Assembly (NCBI GenBank): GCA_964403465.1
Contig: CAYOFY010000021.1
Coordinates: 1-20,198, forward strand
Direction of reading: 5' to 3'
DNA: 20,198 nt
Source of the DNA: JAFGKM01 sp964403465
GTDB lineage: Bacteria > Ratteibacteria > UBA8468 > B48-G9 > JAFGKM01
The notes beneath the pieces were generated by a model, which worked only from the letters and a program-made list of their open reading frames with translations, searched no databases and had not been told where the DNA came from. Made by a program: the position numbers and the translations under genes. Positions 1 through 6,412 of the stretch are shown in pieces; position 1 is the first letter of the stretch; each line of letters opens with the position of its first letter.

Positions 1-1
1 G

Positions 2-1150
2 GGTTGCGTTCCGTCATTCGGGGGGGTTGTCCTGAGCATGGAGAACATGAACAGGATAGTTGATATTGATACTGGAAACCTCATGGCCGAGATGGAGGCA
101 GGGGTTTCCCTCAAGGACTTTTACGCGGCCATAAAGGGACATAAACTGTTTTTCCCCCCGCATCCCGGGGAGGAGAGTGCGACGGTTGGCGGGGTCATTG
201 CAACCAATGCCGGCGGCTCCCGCGCGGTGAAATACGGCACGGTGAGAAACTTCGCGAGGGCGCTGGAGGTGGTCTTGCCTGACGGCAGCATTACAATCCT
301 GGGCGGCAGGATACTCAAGGACAGTTCAGGATACAGCCTCATGCATCTCATGATCGGGTCCGAGGGGACTCTCGGGGTTATCACGAAGGCAACCCTTTCC
401 ATGATGCCTGCGCCTGCCTCAACCTTGACGCTGATTATCCCTTTTGACAGCATCTTTGATGCTTTCAGGTCCGTCCCCAGCATGCTCGTGTCAGGGGTGC
501 TTCCCCTTGCCCTTGAATTCATCGGCCGGCAGGTGATCTCCGTTTCAGAAGATTACCTGGGAAAGGACTGGCCCGTGCGACAGGGAGAGTTCTTTCTCAT
601 GATAATTCTTGAGGGGGAGGAAAACGAACTTCTCTCAACAAGCGAAAGGATTTCGGAAATTTCAATGAAACACAACGCCATAGACGTTTTCGTTGCGCAG
701 GCACAGGAGAAACAGGAGGAGATTCTTGCGATAAGGAGCCTTGTCTATGAGGCGCTGAAGTCAAGGACGGTTGAGATACTTGATATCGTACTTCCGCGGA
801 GCCGGATGGAAGAGCATATACGGTACGTGGAGGAACTCTCGGAAAGATATAGCATGTGGCTTCCCACCTACGGACATGCCGCAGACGGAAACCTGCATAC
901 CCACATCATGAAGACCGACAGGGAAGGGAAAGAAATCTCCGGCTGGAAGGAAATTTATCCGGAAGTCCGCAGGGAGATACACCTGGATGCAAAGAAGCGG
1001 GGCGGAAAGGTCTCCGGCGAACACGGCATAGGGCTGGCAAAGAAGGAGTACCTCGGTCTGTTCACCGATGAACCCGCTTTACGGATGATGAAGGAGATAA
1101 AGAGGGTTTTTGACCCGAAGAATATCCTTAACCCCGGCAAAATTTTCTGA
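2..1150 (+). CDS. FAD-linked oxidase, GlcD/D-lactate dehydrogenase type (5' end outside window)
   Basis: FAD-dependent 2-hydroxyacid dehydrogenase of the GlcD/D-2-hydroxyacid family, expected to oxidise a substrate such as glycolate or D-lactate to the 2-oxoacid. The frame is open from base 2 and already reads family sequence (GCVPSFGGVVLS) before the first ATG at 38, so the true start lies upstream and about 80-90 residues are missing. The FAD-binding segment shows PGEESATVGGVIATNAGG followed by GSEGTLGVI. The C-terminal oxidase domain has YGHAADGNLHTHI (metal/substrate histidines), SGEHGIG, and the usual ending FDPKNILNPGKIF. The substrate cannot be read from sequence. No FeS partner (GlcF type) is visible downstream. 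No clear terminator follows; the next gene is convergent. Confidence 0.9.
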   Translation, partial: GCVPSFGGVVLSMENMNRIVDIDTGNLMAEMEAGVSLKDFYAAIKGHKLFFPPHPGEESATVGGVIATNAGGSRAVKYGTVRNFARALEVVLPDGSITILGGRILKDSSGYSLMHLMIGSEGTLGVITKATLSMMPAPASTLTLIIPFDSIFDAFRSVPSMLVSGVLPLALEFIGRQVISVSEDYLGKDWPVRQGEFFLMIILEGEENELLSTSERISEISMKHNAIDVFVAQAQEKQEEILAIRSLVYEALKSRTVEILDIVLPRSRMEEHIRYVEELSERYSMWLPTYGHAADGNLHTHIMKTDREGKEISGWKEIYPEVRREIHLDAKKRGGKVSGEHGIGLAKKEYLGLFTDEPALRMMKEIKRVFDPKNILNPGKIF

Positions 1151-1232
1151 AATCCCTGGTTCTCGTTACGGTTGGCTGCTTCTTGCCCTTCGTCAGAATT
1201 TCCTCAGAGTCCTCCGGGCATTTTCAATGAAT

Positions 1233-1667
1233 TCAAGGCAGTTTGAGAGAGGAACGGATGGCATGTTCAAGTTCCGTGGGGACATCGGTGCCGATGCGGT
1301 ATTTTTTTCCTGATTTTGTGGTGACCTCAACCGCGTCAAAACCGGAAACGTTATAAAGCCAGCCCTCCGGCGTATAGTGAATGCCCCAGCCGTAGTACCA
1401 GCGGTTCTTCACGGCACGGCACCCGGTCATATCTTTCAGCAGGAACCTTTTCCTTATGAGTCCTATCCCGAAGCGGATTTCCAGGAGATTCTCGCCTATG
1501 GTTACGGTCAGACTGTAAAACAGGGCAAGGCAGATTGACATTATGATGAAAAGAGAAAGCAGGTCAGCATTATATCCCTTATAAATCAGCAGGCAGCCGA
1601 CAATGATGAACGAGAATACGTATATCATGAGCCAGCCGGTCTGCGTATGCCGGTATCTGATGTTCAT
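1233..1667 (-). CDS. Small two-TM membrane protein, unknown function
   Basis: A 144-residue protein with two hydrophobic segments (about residues 11-30 and 35-52) followed by a soluble C-terminal part of about 90 residues. That part has a beta-rich look, with NRWYYGWGI at about 88-96 and WLYNVSGFDAVEV at about 103-115. This resembles short hypothetical membrane proteins with a PH-like or bacterial photosystem-type C-terminal fold, but that is recall, not proof. An upstream in-frame ATG would add 14 residues. The start chosen here has a strong SD (AGGAGG) about 7 bases before ATG, while the longer form has none. It is convergent with the oxidase and divergent from proS. No function is assigned. 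Confidence 0.7.
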   Translation of the reverse strand: MNIRYRHTQTGWLMIYVFSFIIVGCLLIYKGYNADLLSLFIIMSICLALFYSLTVTIGENLLEIRFGIGLIRKRFLLKDMTGCRAVKNRWYYGWGIHYTPEGWLYNVSGFDAVEVTTKSGKKYRIGTDVPTELEHAIRSSLKLP

Positions 1668-1733
1668 AAACGTTCCTCCTGACTTTTCTATTTTATCGCA
1701 TAACTTCATTCTTGTGTAAAAAACACGTTTTTC

Positions 1734-1762
1734 TTGAAATGTTCAGGGTTGCGATGTATCAT
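1734..1762 (+). promoter_or_regulatory. Probable sigma70-type promoter of proS
   Basis: TTGAAA at 1734-1739 and TATCAT at 1757-1762 are separated by 17 bases, leaving a leader of about 60 bases before proS that contains the palindromic repeat at 1778-1800. The match is to the bacterial consensus only. Confidence 0.5.
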
Positions 1763-1777
1763 AAGGGGAATTGAGAT

Positions 1778-1800
1778 TGTAGCGGTGCGATTCATCGCAC
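1778..1800 (+). repeat. Short palindromic dispersed repeat, copy 1
   Basis: A 23-base unit matches 6366-6388 at 22 of 23 positions. Its 3' part, GTGCGATTCATCGCAC (1785-1800), can fold into a 6-bp stem (GTGCGA/TCGCAC) with a TTCA tetraloop. It lies between the predicted proS promoter and the proS ribosome-binding site, so it would be transcribed in the leader. Confidence 0.75.
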
Positions 1801-1826
1801 TGTTTCTAAAAAAGGAGATTCAAAAA

Positions 1827-3008
1827 ATGAGATGGAGCAGATATTTCATGCCGACCTCAAAGGAGGCCCCCAGGGATGCCGAGACGATAAGCCATAAACT
1901 GATGTTCAGGGCAGGGTTGGTGGACAAGACGTCCTCGGGCGTTTACACCTATCTGCCTGCCGGCTACAACGTTTTGAGGAAGGTTGAGGGCATTGTAAGG
2001 GACGAGATGAACAAGGCCGGTGCGGTTGAACTGCTTATGCCCGCTTTGCAGCCGGCGGTCCTGTGGAAGGAGAGCGGACGGCTGGAGAAGATGGGAGACG
2101 AGATGATACGGTTCACCGACAGGCACAAACGGCTCATGGTTTTCGGACCCACTCACGAAGAGGTGATTACCGACATTTTCAGGAGATATGTAAATTCATG
2201 GAAGCAGCTGCCCCTGACGCTTTACCAGATACAGACAAAGTTCCGGGACGAGATGAGACCGAGGTTCGGCATTGTGAGGGCGAGGGAGTTTCTGATGAAG
2301 GACGCGTACAGTTTTGACCTTGACGAGAAGGGACTTGATGAAATGTACCTCAGGATGAAACAGGCCTATGAGAACATATTTAACAGGAGCGGCCTTGTCT
2401 TTTCCATCCGGCAGGCGGACTCCGGGATTATAGGCGGGAAATTTTCAGAAGAGTTTGTCGCGAAGGGGGAGTGCCCGGAACTGGAGGTCGGACACCTTTT
2501 TAAACTGGGCACCCAGTACAGCGAGGCGATGAAGGCTTTCTTTGTTGACAGGGACGGCAGGGAAAAACCTGCGGTTATGGGCTGTTACGGGATAGGCGTG
2601 AGCAGGATAGTCGCTGCGGCAGTTGAAGGAAACAATGACGAAAAAGGGATTATATGGCCGCTTTCCATAGCGCCTTTCAGCACACTTGTCATACCCGTCA
2701 ATGCAGGGGATGATGTCCTGCGATCAACCGCGGAGAAGATTCATGACGGACTGGTGAGAGAGAACGTTGAGGCGCTTCTTGACGACAGGGAGGGTAGCGT
2801 CGGGTTCAAGTTCTCGGATGCGGACCTTGTGGGTATCCCCCTGTGGGTTGTCGTCGGCAAGAAATTTGTGGAAAAAAGGAATGTGGAGGTCAAGATAAGG
2901 AAAGAAAACAGGTTCGTTGAGGTGGATGCTGAGAAAGCGGTGCAATGGGTCGTGGATTATATAAAGAAATTAGGCCCGGGGTCAGGATTCGGGGTTAGGG
3001 AAGAATGA
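1827..3008 (+). CDS. proS: Prolyl-tRNA synthetase, bacterial type lacking the INS editing domain
   Basis: Class II synthetase charging tRNA-Pro with proline, 393 residues. The N-terminus MRWSRYFMPTSKEAP is typical of bacterial ProRS. Motif 2 lies around 137-163 (TKFRDEMRPRFGIVRAREF), motif 3 around 252-260 (GCYGIGVSR), and a C-terminal anticodon-binding domain follows (LLDDREGSVGFKFSDADLVGIP). Bacterial ProRS usually runs to about 570 residues because an insertion domain of about 180 residues, which edits Ala-tRNA-Pro, sits between motifs 2 and 3. Here GGKFSEEF joins EVGHLFKLG through only about ten residues (about 211-220), so the domain is absent. The start at 1827 has AGGAG 9 bases upstream; a TTG 31 codons earlier overlaps the promoter -35 and is rejected. 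The last residues (GPGSGFGVREE) look like a non-conserved tail. The stop overlaps the start of the next gene. Confidence 0.95.
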   Translation: MRWSRYFMPTSKEAPRDAETISHKLMFRAGLVDKTSSGVYTYLPAGYNVLRKVEGIVRDEMNKAGAVELLMPALQPAVLWKESGRLEKMGDEMIRFTDRHKRLMVFGPTHEEVITDIFRRYVNSWKQLPLTLYQIQTKFRDEMRPRFGIVRAREFLMKDAYSFDLDEKGLDEMYLRMKQAYENIFNRSGLVFSIRQADSGIIGGKFSEEFVAKGECPELEVGHLFKLGTQYSEAMKAFFVDRDGREKPAVMGCYGIGVSRIVAAAVEGNNDEKGIIWPLSIAPFSTLVIPVNAGDDVLRSTAEKIHDGLVRENVEALLDDREGSVGFKFSDADLVGIPLWVVVGKKFVEKRNVEVKIRKENRFVEVDAEKAVQWVVDYIKKLGPGSGFGVREE

Positions 3009-3700
3009 TGAACACGTTACTGAAAGCAGTCATAAAAGAGGGGGTTGTCTTCAGGCGCAGGGAGTTTCTTCTCTCTCTTTTCGTCCTTGTTTACCTGGCA
3101 GTTTCTTATATCATGCTCTCCCTGCAACTTTCCCAGGGTTATATGCTCGTTCTGCAGTTGTTCTTCATAATTCTTGAAAACTACATAACCGTGGCCGTGT
3201 ACTACGGTATCAAACAATCCCTTTTTGACGGGAAACTTGACATGAAGGACATGTTTGCAAAGGGAGGATATTTTTTTGGCAGGACGCTGTATTACAAGTT
3301 GCTTGTCACCGCAGCCGGCCTGTTCATAGCCGCCTTCTGTTTGAGCATGATTGAAATTGTCAAAGACTCCTCCCTTGCCGCGGCAGGGTTCATCACGGGA
3401 TTCACCGTTCTGTGGATATCTTTTCCCATATACCTTATCATGCTGACGCTTTTCACCCCGCTCGTTATTATCGTTGAGGACAGCCCTCTGTTGCCGGCGG
3501 TCAGGAAGAGCATGGCTTTCGCCAGGGGAAACCTTGCTGATATCGTCAGGCTGGGGCTTCTGGTAATCCCCTTGTGGTTTTTTGCCCTTTTTCTTATGAA
3601 GGTGTATAATAAGAAGGATTTTTTTGTTCTATCCGCAATCTTCTGCTTCTTTGCGGTCCTGGAGATTGTGACAATCAGACTTTTTATGCTTTTCTATAAA
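3005..3700 (+). CDS. Multi-pass membrane protein, unknown, 3' end lost in gap
   Basis: About 232 residues are visible before the N gap. The protein is very hydrophobic, with roughly six membrane segments (about residues 22-43, 48-66, 96-115, 128-155, 180-198 and 207-228) and a conserved-looking loop EDSPLLPAVRKSMAFARGN. That kind of loop is seen in integral membrane proteins of the YciC/DUF975-like and glycerophosphoryl-diester-phosphodiesterase membrane-domain group. The similarity is weak and recalled, so no function is given. Two overlapping ATGs (3005, 3008) sit at the proS stop, so translation is probably coupled to proS. The C-terminus and stop are unknown: any reading through 3701-3800 is only Ns. 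Confidence 0.7.
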
Positions 3701-3800
3701 NNNNNNNNNNNNNNNNNNNNNNNNNNNNNNNNNNNNNNNNNNNNNNNNNNNNNNNNNNNNNNNNNNNNNNNNNNNNNNNNNNNNNNNNNNNNNNNNNNNN
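3701..3800. other. Assembly gap (100 Ns)
   Basis: Exactly 100 unresolved bases, the conventional length for a scaffold gap of unknown size. It hides the end of the membrane protein, the start region and ribosome-binding site of porG, and any promoter or extra gene at the head of the por operon. Confidence 0.98.
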
Positions 3801-3804
3801 AATA

Positions 3805-4386
3805 ATGGCTAACAGGATTTTTGAGATAAGATGGCATGGAAGGGGCGGGCAGGGCGCAAAGACAGCTGCCCTTCTTTTCGGAGATGCGGCGCTGTCCACC
3901 GGCAAGTACATACAGGCATTTCCCGAATACGGACCCGAGAGGATGGGCGCGCCGGTGCAGTCCTTTAACAGGATAAGTTCCGACCCCATACGGCTGCATT
4001 CCGGCATTGAAAATCCCGACGTTGTCCTGGTTCTTGACGTTACGCTCGTCGGGCAGGTGGATGTTACAAAGGGGCTTGACCCGGAAAAGGGAGTCCTGAT
4101 CGTCAATACGCCGCTTGCCTCAGAGGAGATAAAGAAACAGTTGAATTACAGGGGGAGGGTCTGCACGGTTGATGCCTCTGCCATAGCCACGGAGACAATA
4201 GGCAAGAACATACCCAATACTCCGATGATAGGAGCGCTTGTTAAGGTAACAAGAATACTGGGAATTGACGACCTGCTGGAAGATACAAAAACGAAACTTG
4301 AAAAGAAGTTCAGGAACAGGCCCGAGATAGTGGAGGGCAATCTTGCGGCTATCAAGCGGGCCTATCAAGAAGTTAAGGGTGTTTGA
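3805..4386 (+). CDS. porG: 2-oxoacid (probably pyruvate):ferredoxin oxidoreductase, gamma subunit
   Basis: Gamma subunit of the four-subunit oxidoreductase that converts a 2-oxoacid plus CoA to acyl-CoA and CO2 while reducing ferredoxin. It is 193 residues, normal for the family. It opens with the typical EIRWHGRGGQG (GRGGQG at 12-17), followed by FPEYGPERMGAPVQSF and DVVLVLDVTL. The gamma subunit is associated with CoA binding. The ATG at 3805 is four bases after the N gap, so its ribosome-binding site cannot be seen, but the length and N-terminus fit the family. Gene order gamma, delta, alpha, beta is the common archaeal/bacterial por arrangement, here with one extra small gene between delta and alpha. 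Pyruvate is the likeliest substrate, though 2-ketoisovalerate is not excluded. Confidence 0.93.
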   Translation: MANRIFEIRWHGRGGQGAKTAALLFGDAALSTGKYIQAFPEYGPERMGAPVQSFNRISSDPIRLHSGIENPDVVLVLDVTLVGQVDVTKGLDPEKGVLIVNTPLASEEIKKQLNYRGRVCTVDASAIATETIGKNIPNTPMIGALVKVTRILGIDDLLEDTKTKLEKKFRNRPEIVEGNLAAIKRAYQEVKGV

Positions 4387-4399
4387 AAAACTTGAAAAA

Positions 4400-4448
4400 C
4401 AAAACCCCTCACTTTGAGGGCGTAGCAAGAAAGAGTTCGGGGTAAAGG
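4400..4448 (+). repeat. Intergenic spacer element, copy 1
   Basis: CAAAACCCCTCACTTTGA (4400-4417) and GTTCGGGGTAAAGG (4435-4448) are both repeated around 5033-5147. Within this copy CCCTCA/TGAGGG can form a hairpin with a CTT loop, and ACCCC can pair with GGGGT. Its right end includes the ribosome-binding site of porD. Confidence 0.7.
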
Positions 4449-4457
4449 AGTGTAACA

Positions 4458-4757
4458 ATGGAAGAGAAAAAAGCGACATGGAAGGAACTTCCCGAAGGCG
4501 ATGTCCTTGAAGGCGGGTCCTCTCTCAAGTTCAAAACAGGCAACTGGCGTACCGACAGGCCTGTTCATATCCCGGAGAAATGCATCCACTGCTTCTTTTG
4601 CTGGGTTTCCTGTCCTGACAGCGCCGTGAAGGTAAATGCCGAAACCGGGAAATTTGAGGCGTTTGACTATGACTATTGCAAGGGCTGCGGAATCTGCGCT
4701 TACGAATGCCCGAAGGATGCGATAAAGATGGTCAATGAACAGGAGGCAGAAAAATGA
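4458..4757 (+). CDS. porD: 2-oxoacid (probably pyruvate):ferredoxin oxidoreductase, delta subunit (2x[4Fe-4S])
   Basis: Ferredoxin-like delta subunit, 99 residues, that carries electrons from the catalytic core to external ferredoxin. Two complete CxxCxxCxxxC cluster motifs are visible: C42, C45, C48, C52 and C74, C77, C80, C84. The N-terminal stretch (TWKELPEGDVLEGG, then KTGNWRTDRPVHI) is the usual PorD lead-in. The start has AAAGGAG 7 bases upstream, and that SD lies inside the repeated spacer element. The stop codon overlaps the ATG of the next small gene (ATGA), so the two are probably translationally coupled. Confidence 0.95.
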   Translation: MEEKKATWKELPEGDVLEGGSSLKFKTGNWRTDRPVHIPEKCIHCFFCWVSCPDSAVKVNAETGKFEAFDYDYCKGCGICAYECPKDAIKMVNEQEAEK

Positions 4758-5050
4758 AAAAATCCATTGTGAAATTGGCGGTGCTTATCCTTGTCCTCTC
4801 GGGGTGGGTTGCATTCGGAATACTTTACGCTGTTTCCGAGAAGAACAGGGCGCAGAAGGATATAGAAATCTCGGAGTTGAAATCGGAGCTTGATTCCTAC
4901 CGGTTCCTTGTCAAGGATGTTGAGGAAAGCGCGGAAAAGATAGACAGTATCATAGGCAATCTTGAAAACCTGAAAGCCAACCTTGGAAAACTGAAAAACA
5001 AGATTGGAAAGCAACAGATTGAGGAGCAAAATCAAAACCCCTCACCTTGA
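4754..5050 (+). CDS. Small membrane-anchored coiled-coil protein in the por operon, unknown
   Basis: A 98-residue protein, not recognised. Residues about 5-27 form one hydrophobic membrane segment (KLAVLILVLSGWVAFGILYAV) after a short basic N-terminus (MKKSIVK). The rest is charged, with heptad-like Leu/Ile spacing (about 35-88) suggesting a coiled coil. There is no lipobox cysteine. It has AGGAGG 8 bases before its ATG and overlaps porD by four bases, so it is a real operon member. The last residues (QNPSP and stop) are encoded by the repeated spacer element CAAAACCCCTCACCTTGA, so the C-terminus is not ancestral. It may tether or scaffold the Por complex at the membrane, but that is inference from context only. 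Confidence 0.75.
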   Translation: MKKSIVKLAVLILVLSGWVAFGILYAVSEKNRAQKDIEISELKSELDSYRFLVKDVEESAEKIDSIIGNLENLKANLGKLKNKIGKQQIEEQNQNPSP

Positions 5051-5147
5051 TTGTCATTGCGAGGAATGTAATGACGAAGCAATCTCATGAGATTGCCACG
5101 CCACAATACGGCTCGCAACGACAAACAACGTCGGTTCGGGGTAAAGG
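5033..5147 (+). repeat. Intergenic spacer element, copy 2, split by a palindromic repeat
   Basis: The same two blocks as at 4400-4448: CAAAACCCCTCACCTTGA (5033-5050, 17 of 18 identical) and GTTCGGGGTAAAGG (5134-5147, identical). Here they are 83 bases apart instead of 17, and the extra length is almost exactly the palindromic repeat at 5051-5124. The left block encodes the end and stop of the preceding gene; the right block carries the porA ribosome-binding site. Confidence 0.75.
5051..5124 (+). repeat. 74-base palindromic intergenic repeat
   Basis: The outer arms TTGTCATTGCGAG (5051-5063) and CTCGCAACGACAA (5112-5124) are complementary with one mismatch. The centre GCAATCTCATGAGATTGC (5079-5096) is a perfect 18-base palindrome. 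A decayed copy of the same family is at 15925-15987. The design is that of non-autonomous palindromic elements spread through many bacterial genomes. Confidence 0.85.
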
Positions 5148-5156
5148 GAGCGGAAA

Positions 5157-6344
5157 ATGAAAGCAGCCAGAACAGGTAACGAGGCATTTGCAGAAGCGAT
5201 GCGACAGATAAATCCTGACGTTGTTGCCGCCTATCCCATAACGCCTGCCACCGAGATAGTCCAGATATTTTCTCAGTTCGTTGCGGACGGCCTTGTGAAG
5301 ACGGAATTCGTGGCGGTGGAGAGCGAGCACAGCGCCATGAGCGCCTGCATCGGCGCCAGCGCAGCCGGGGCGCGGGCGATGACCGGCACCTCTTCCCAGG
5401 GGCTCGCGCTGATGTGGGAGATGCTTTATATCGCCGGGGGATTGCGGCTTCCCATCGTCATGGCGGTTGTAAACAGGACGCTTTCGTCCCCCATAAACAT
5501 ACACTGCGACCATTCGGACACCCTTGGAGCGAGGGACTCCGGATGGATACAGATTTTTTCGGAAAACGTGCAGGAGGCGTACGACAACATCATCCAAGCG
5601 GTGAGAATAGCGGAACATCCCGATGTGAAACTTCCCGTCATGGCGACAACAGACGGATTCATACTCAGCCACTGCCTTGAAACGCTTGAGATGCTCTCCG
5701 ACGCAGAAGTCCAGGGTTTCGTGGGTGAAGTTCCTGACAGGGCAACTCTTGCAAAGAGCCTGAAAGAAGGGAAGCCCATAACCCTGGGCGCTCTTGACCT
5801 CCAGGACTACTATTTTGAACACAAGAGGCAGTCCGCGGAAGGGATGTTCAACGCGATGAGGGTTATCCCGGAAATCGGCACGGAGTTCGGTAAGAGATTC
5901 GGCAGGGAATACGGCTTTTTTGAAGAATATAAACTTGCGGATGCTGATGCTGCAATTGTGGTTATGGGTTCCACGGCGGGAACCGCAAAAGATATCGTTG
6001 ACATGATGCGCGCGGAAGGCAAGAAGGTGGGGCTTTTGAAACTGCGGGTTTACAGGCCCTTCCCTGCGGAGATGCTTGCGCAAGCACTGTCGGGCGTAAA
6101 AGCGCTGGGTGTCATGGACAGGGCTGAGGGCATGAGTGCGGTATCAGGTCCGCTATATCCTGAGGTATGCGCGGCCCTCTATGACCTGCCAGGGAAAAAA
6201 CCGGTTGTCCAGAACTATATCTACGGTCTTGGCGGCAGGGATGTTACGATTGAAGACATAAGGTGTATGTTTGAGGAAGTTCTGAAATCCGCAGCAGCAG
6301 GCAAAAAAGAATATACCTTGAAGTACGTGGGTGTCAGGGAATAG
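5157..6344 (+). CDS. porA: 2-oxoacid (probably pyruvate):ferredoxin oxidoreductase, alpha subunit
   Basis: Alpha subunit, 395 residues, normal for PorA. It supplies the pyrimidine-binding side of the TPP site at the alpha/beta interface. Visible family motifs are YPITPATEIV (from residue 26), VESEHSAMSACIGASAAGAR (about 54-73, containing the TPP-activating glutamate), TGTSSQGLALMWEMLYIAGG, and HCDHSDTLGARDSGWIQ. The C-terminal part has the usual transketolase C-like domain (KVGLLKLRVYRPFPAEML, GVMDRAEGMSAVSGPL). The start has AAAGGGAG about 9 bases upstream, within the spacer element. A long open frame on the opposite strand is a shadow. The intergenic region to porB carries a short palindromic repeat. 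Confidence 0.95.
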   Translation: MKAARTGNEAFAEAMRQINPDVVAAYPITPATEIVQIFSQFVADGLVKTEFVAVESEHSAMSACIGASAAGARAMTGTSSQGLALMWEMLYIAGGLRLPIVMAVVNRTLSSPINIHCDHSDTLGARDSGWIQIFSENVQEAYDNIIQAVRIAEHPDVKLPVMATTDGFILSHCLETLEMLSDAEVQGFVGEVPDRATLAKSLKEGKPITLGALDLQDYYFEHKRQSAEGMFNAMRVIPEIGTEFGKRFGREYGFFEEYKLADADAAIVVMGSTAGTAKDIVDMMRAEGKKVGLLKLRVYRPFPAEMLAQALSGVKALGVMDRAEGMSAVSGPLYPEVCAALYDLPGKKPVVQNYIYGLGGRDVTIEDIRCMFEEVLKSAAAGKKEYTLKYVGVRE

Positions 6345-6365
6345 CGGCGTTTTTTGTCGGATAAA

Positions 6366-6388
6366 TGTAGCGGTGCGATTTATCGCAC
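6366..6388 (+). repeat. Short palindromic dispersed repeat, copy 2
   Basis: 22 of 23 bases match 1778-1800. The palindrome GTGCGATTTATCGCAC (6373-6388) can form a 6-bp stem with a TTTA loop. It lies in the 68-base porA-porB spacer, ahead of the porB ribosome-binding site (GGGAGGT at about 6399-6405). Confidence 0.75.
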
Positions 6389-6412
6389 GGTTTTAAACGG
6401 GAGGTATTACAA

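Noticed and set aside
1711..1731. Small hairpin GTGT-AAAAA-ACAC followed by a short T-run, upstream of proS
   Set aside because: A four-base stem is too weak to call a terminator, and it lies between divergent genes.
3684..4106. Minus-strand open frames running through the N gap
   Set aside because: They depend on Ns being read as sense codons and lie opposite porG.
4400..5150. Repeats in the por operon as a possible CRISPR array
   Set aside because: There are only two copies with no regular spacers, and each element is tied to a gene start. No cas genes are present.
5085..6083. 332-codon open frame on the minus strand opposite porA
   Set aside because: It covers the porA coding region and the palindromic repeat, and its translation is low-complexity and unlike any family.
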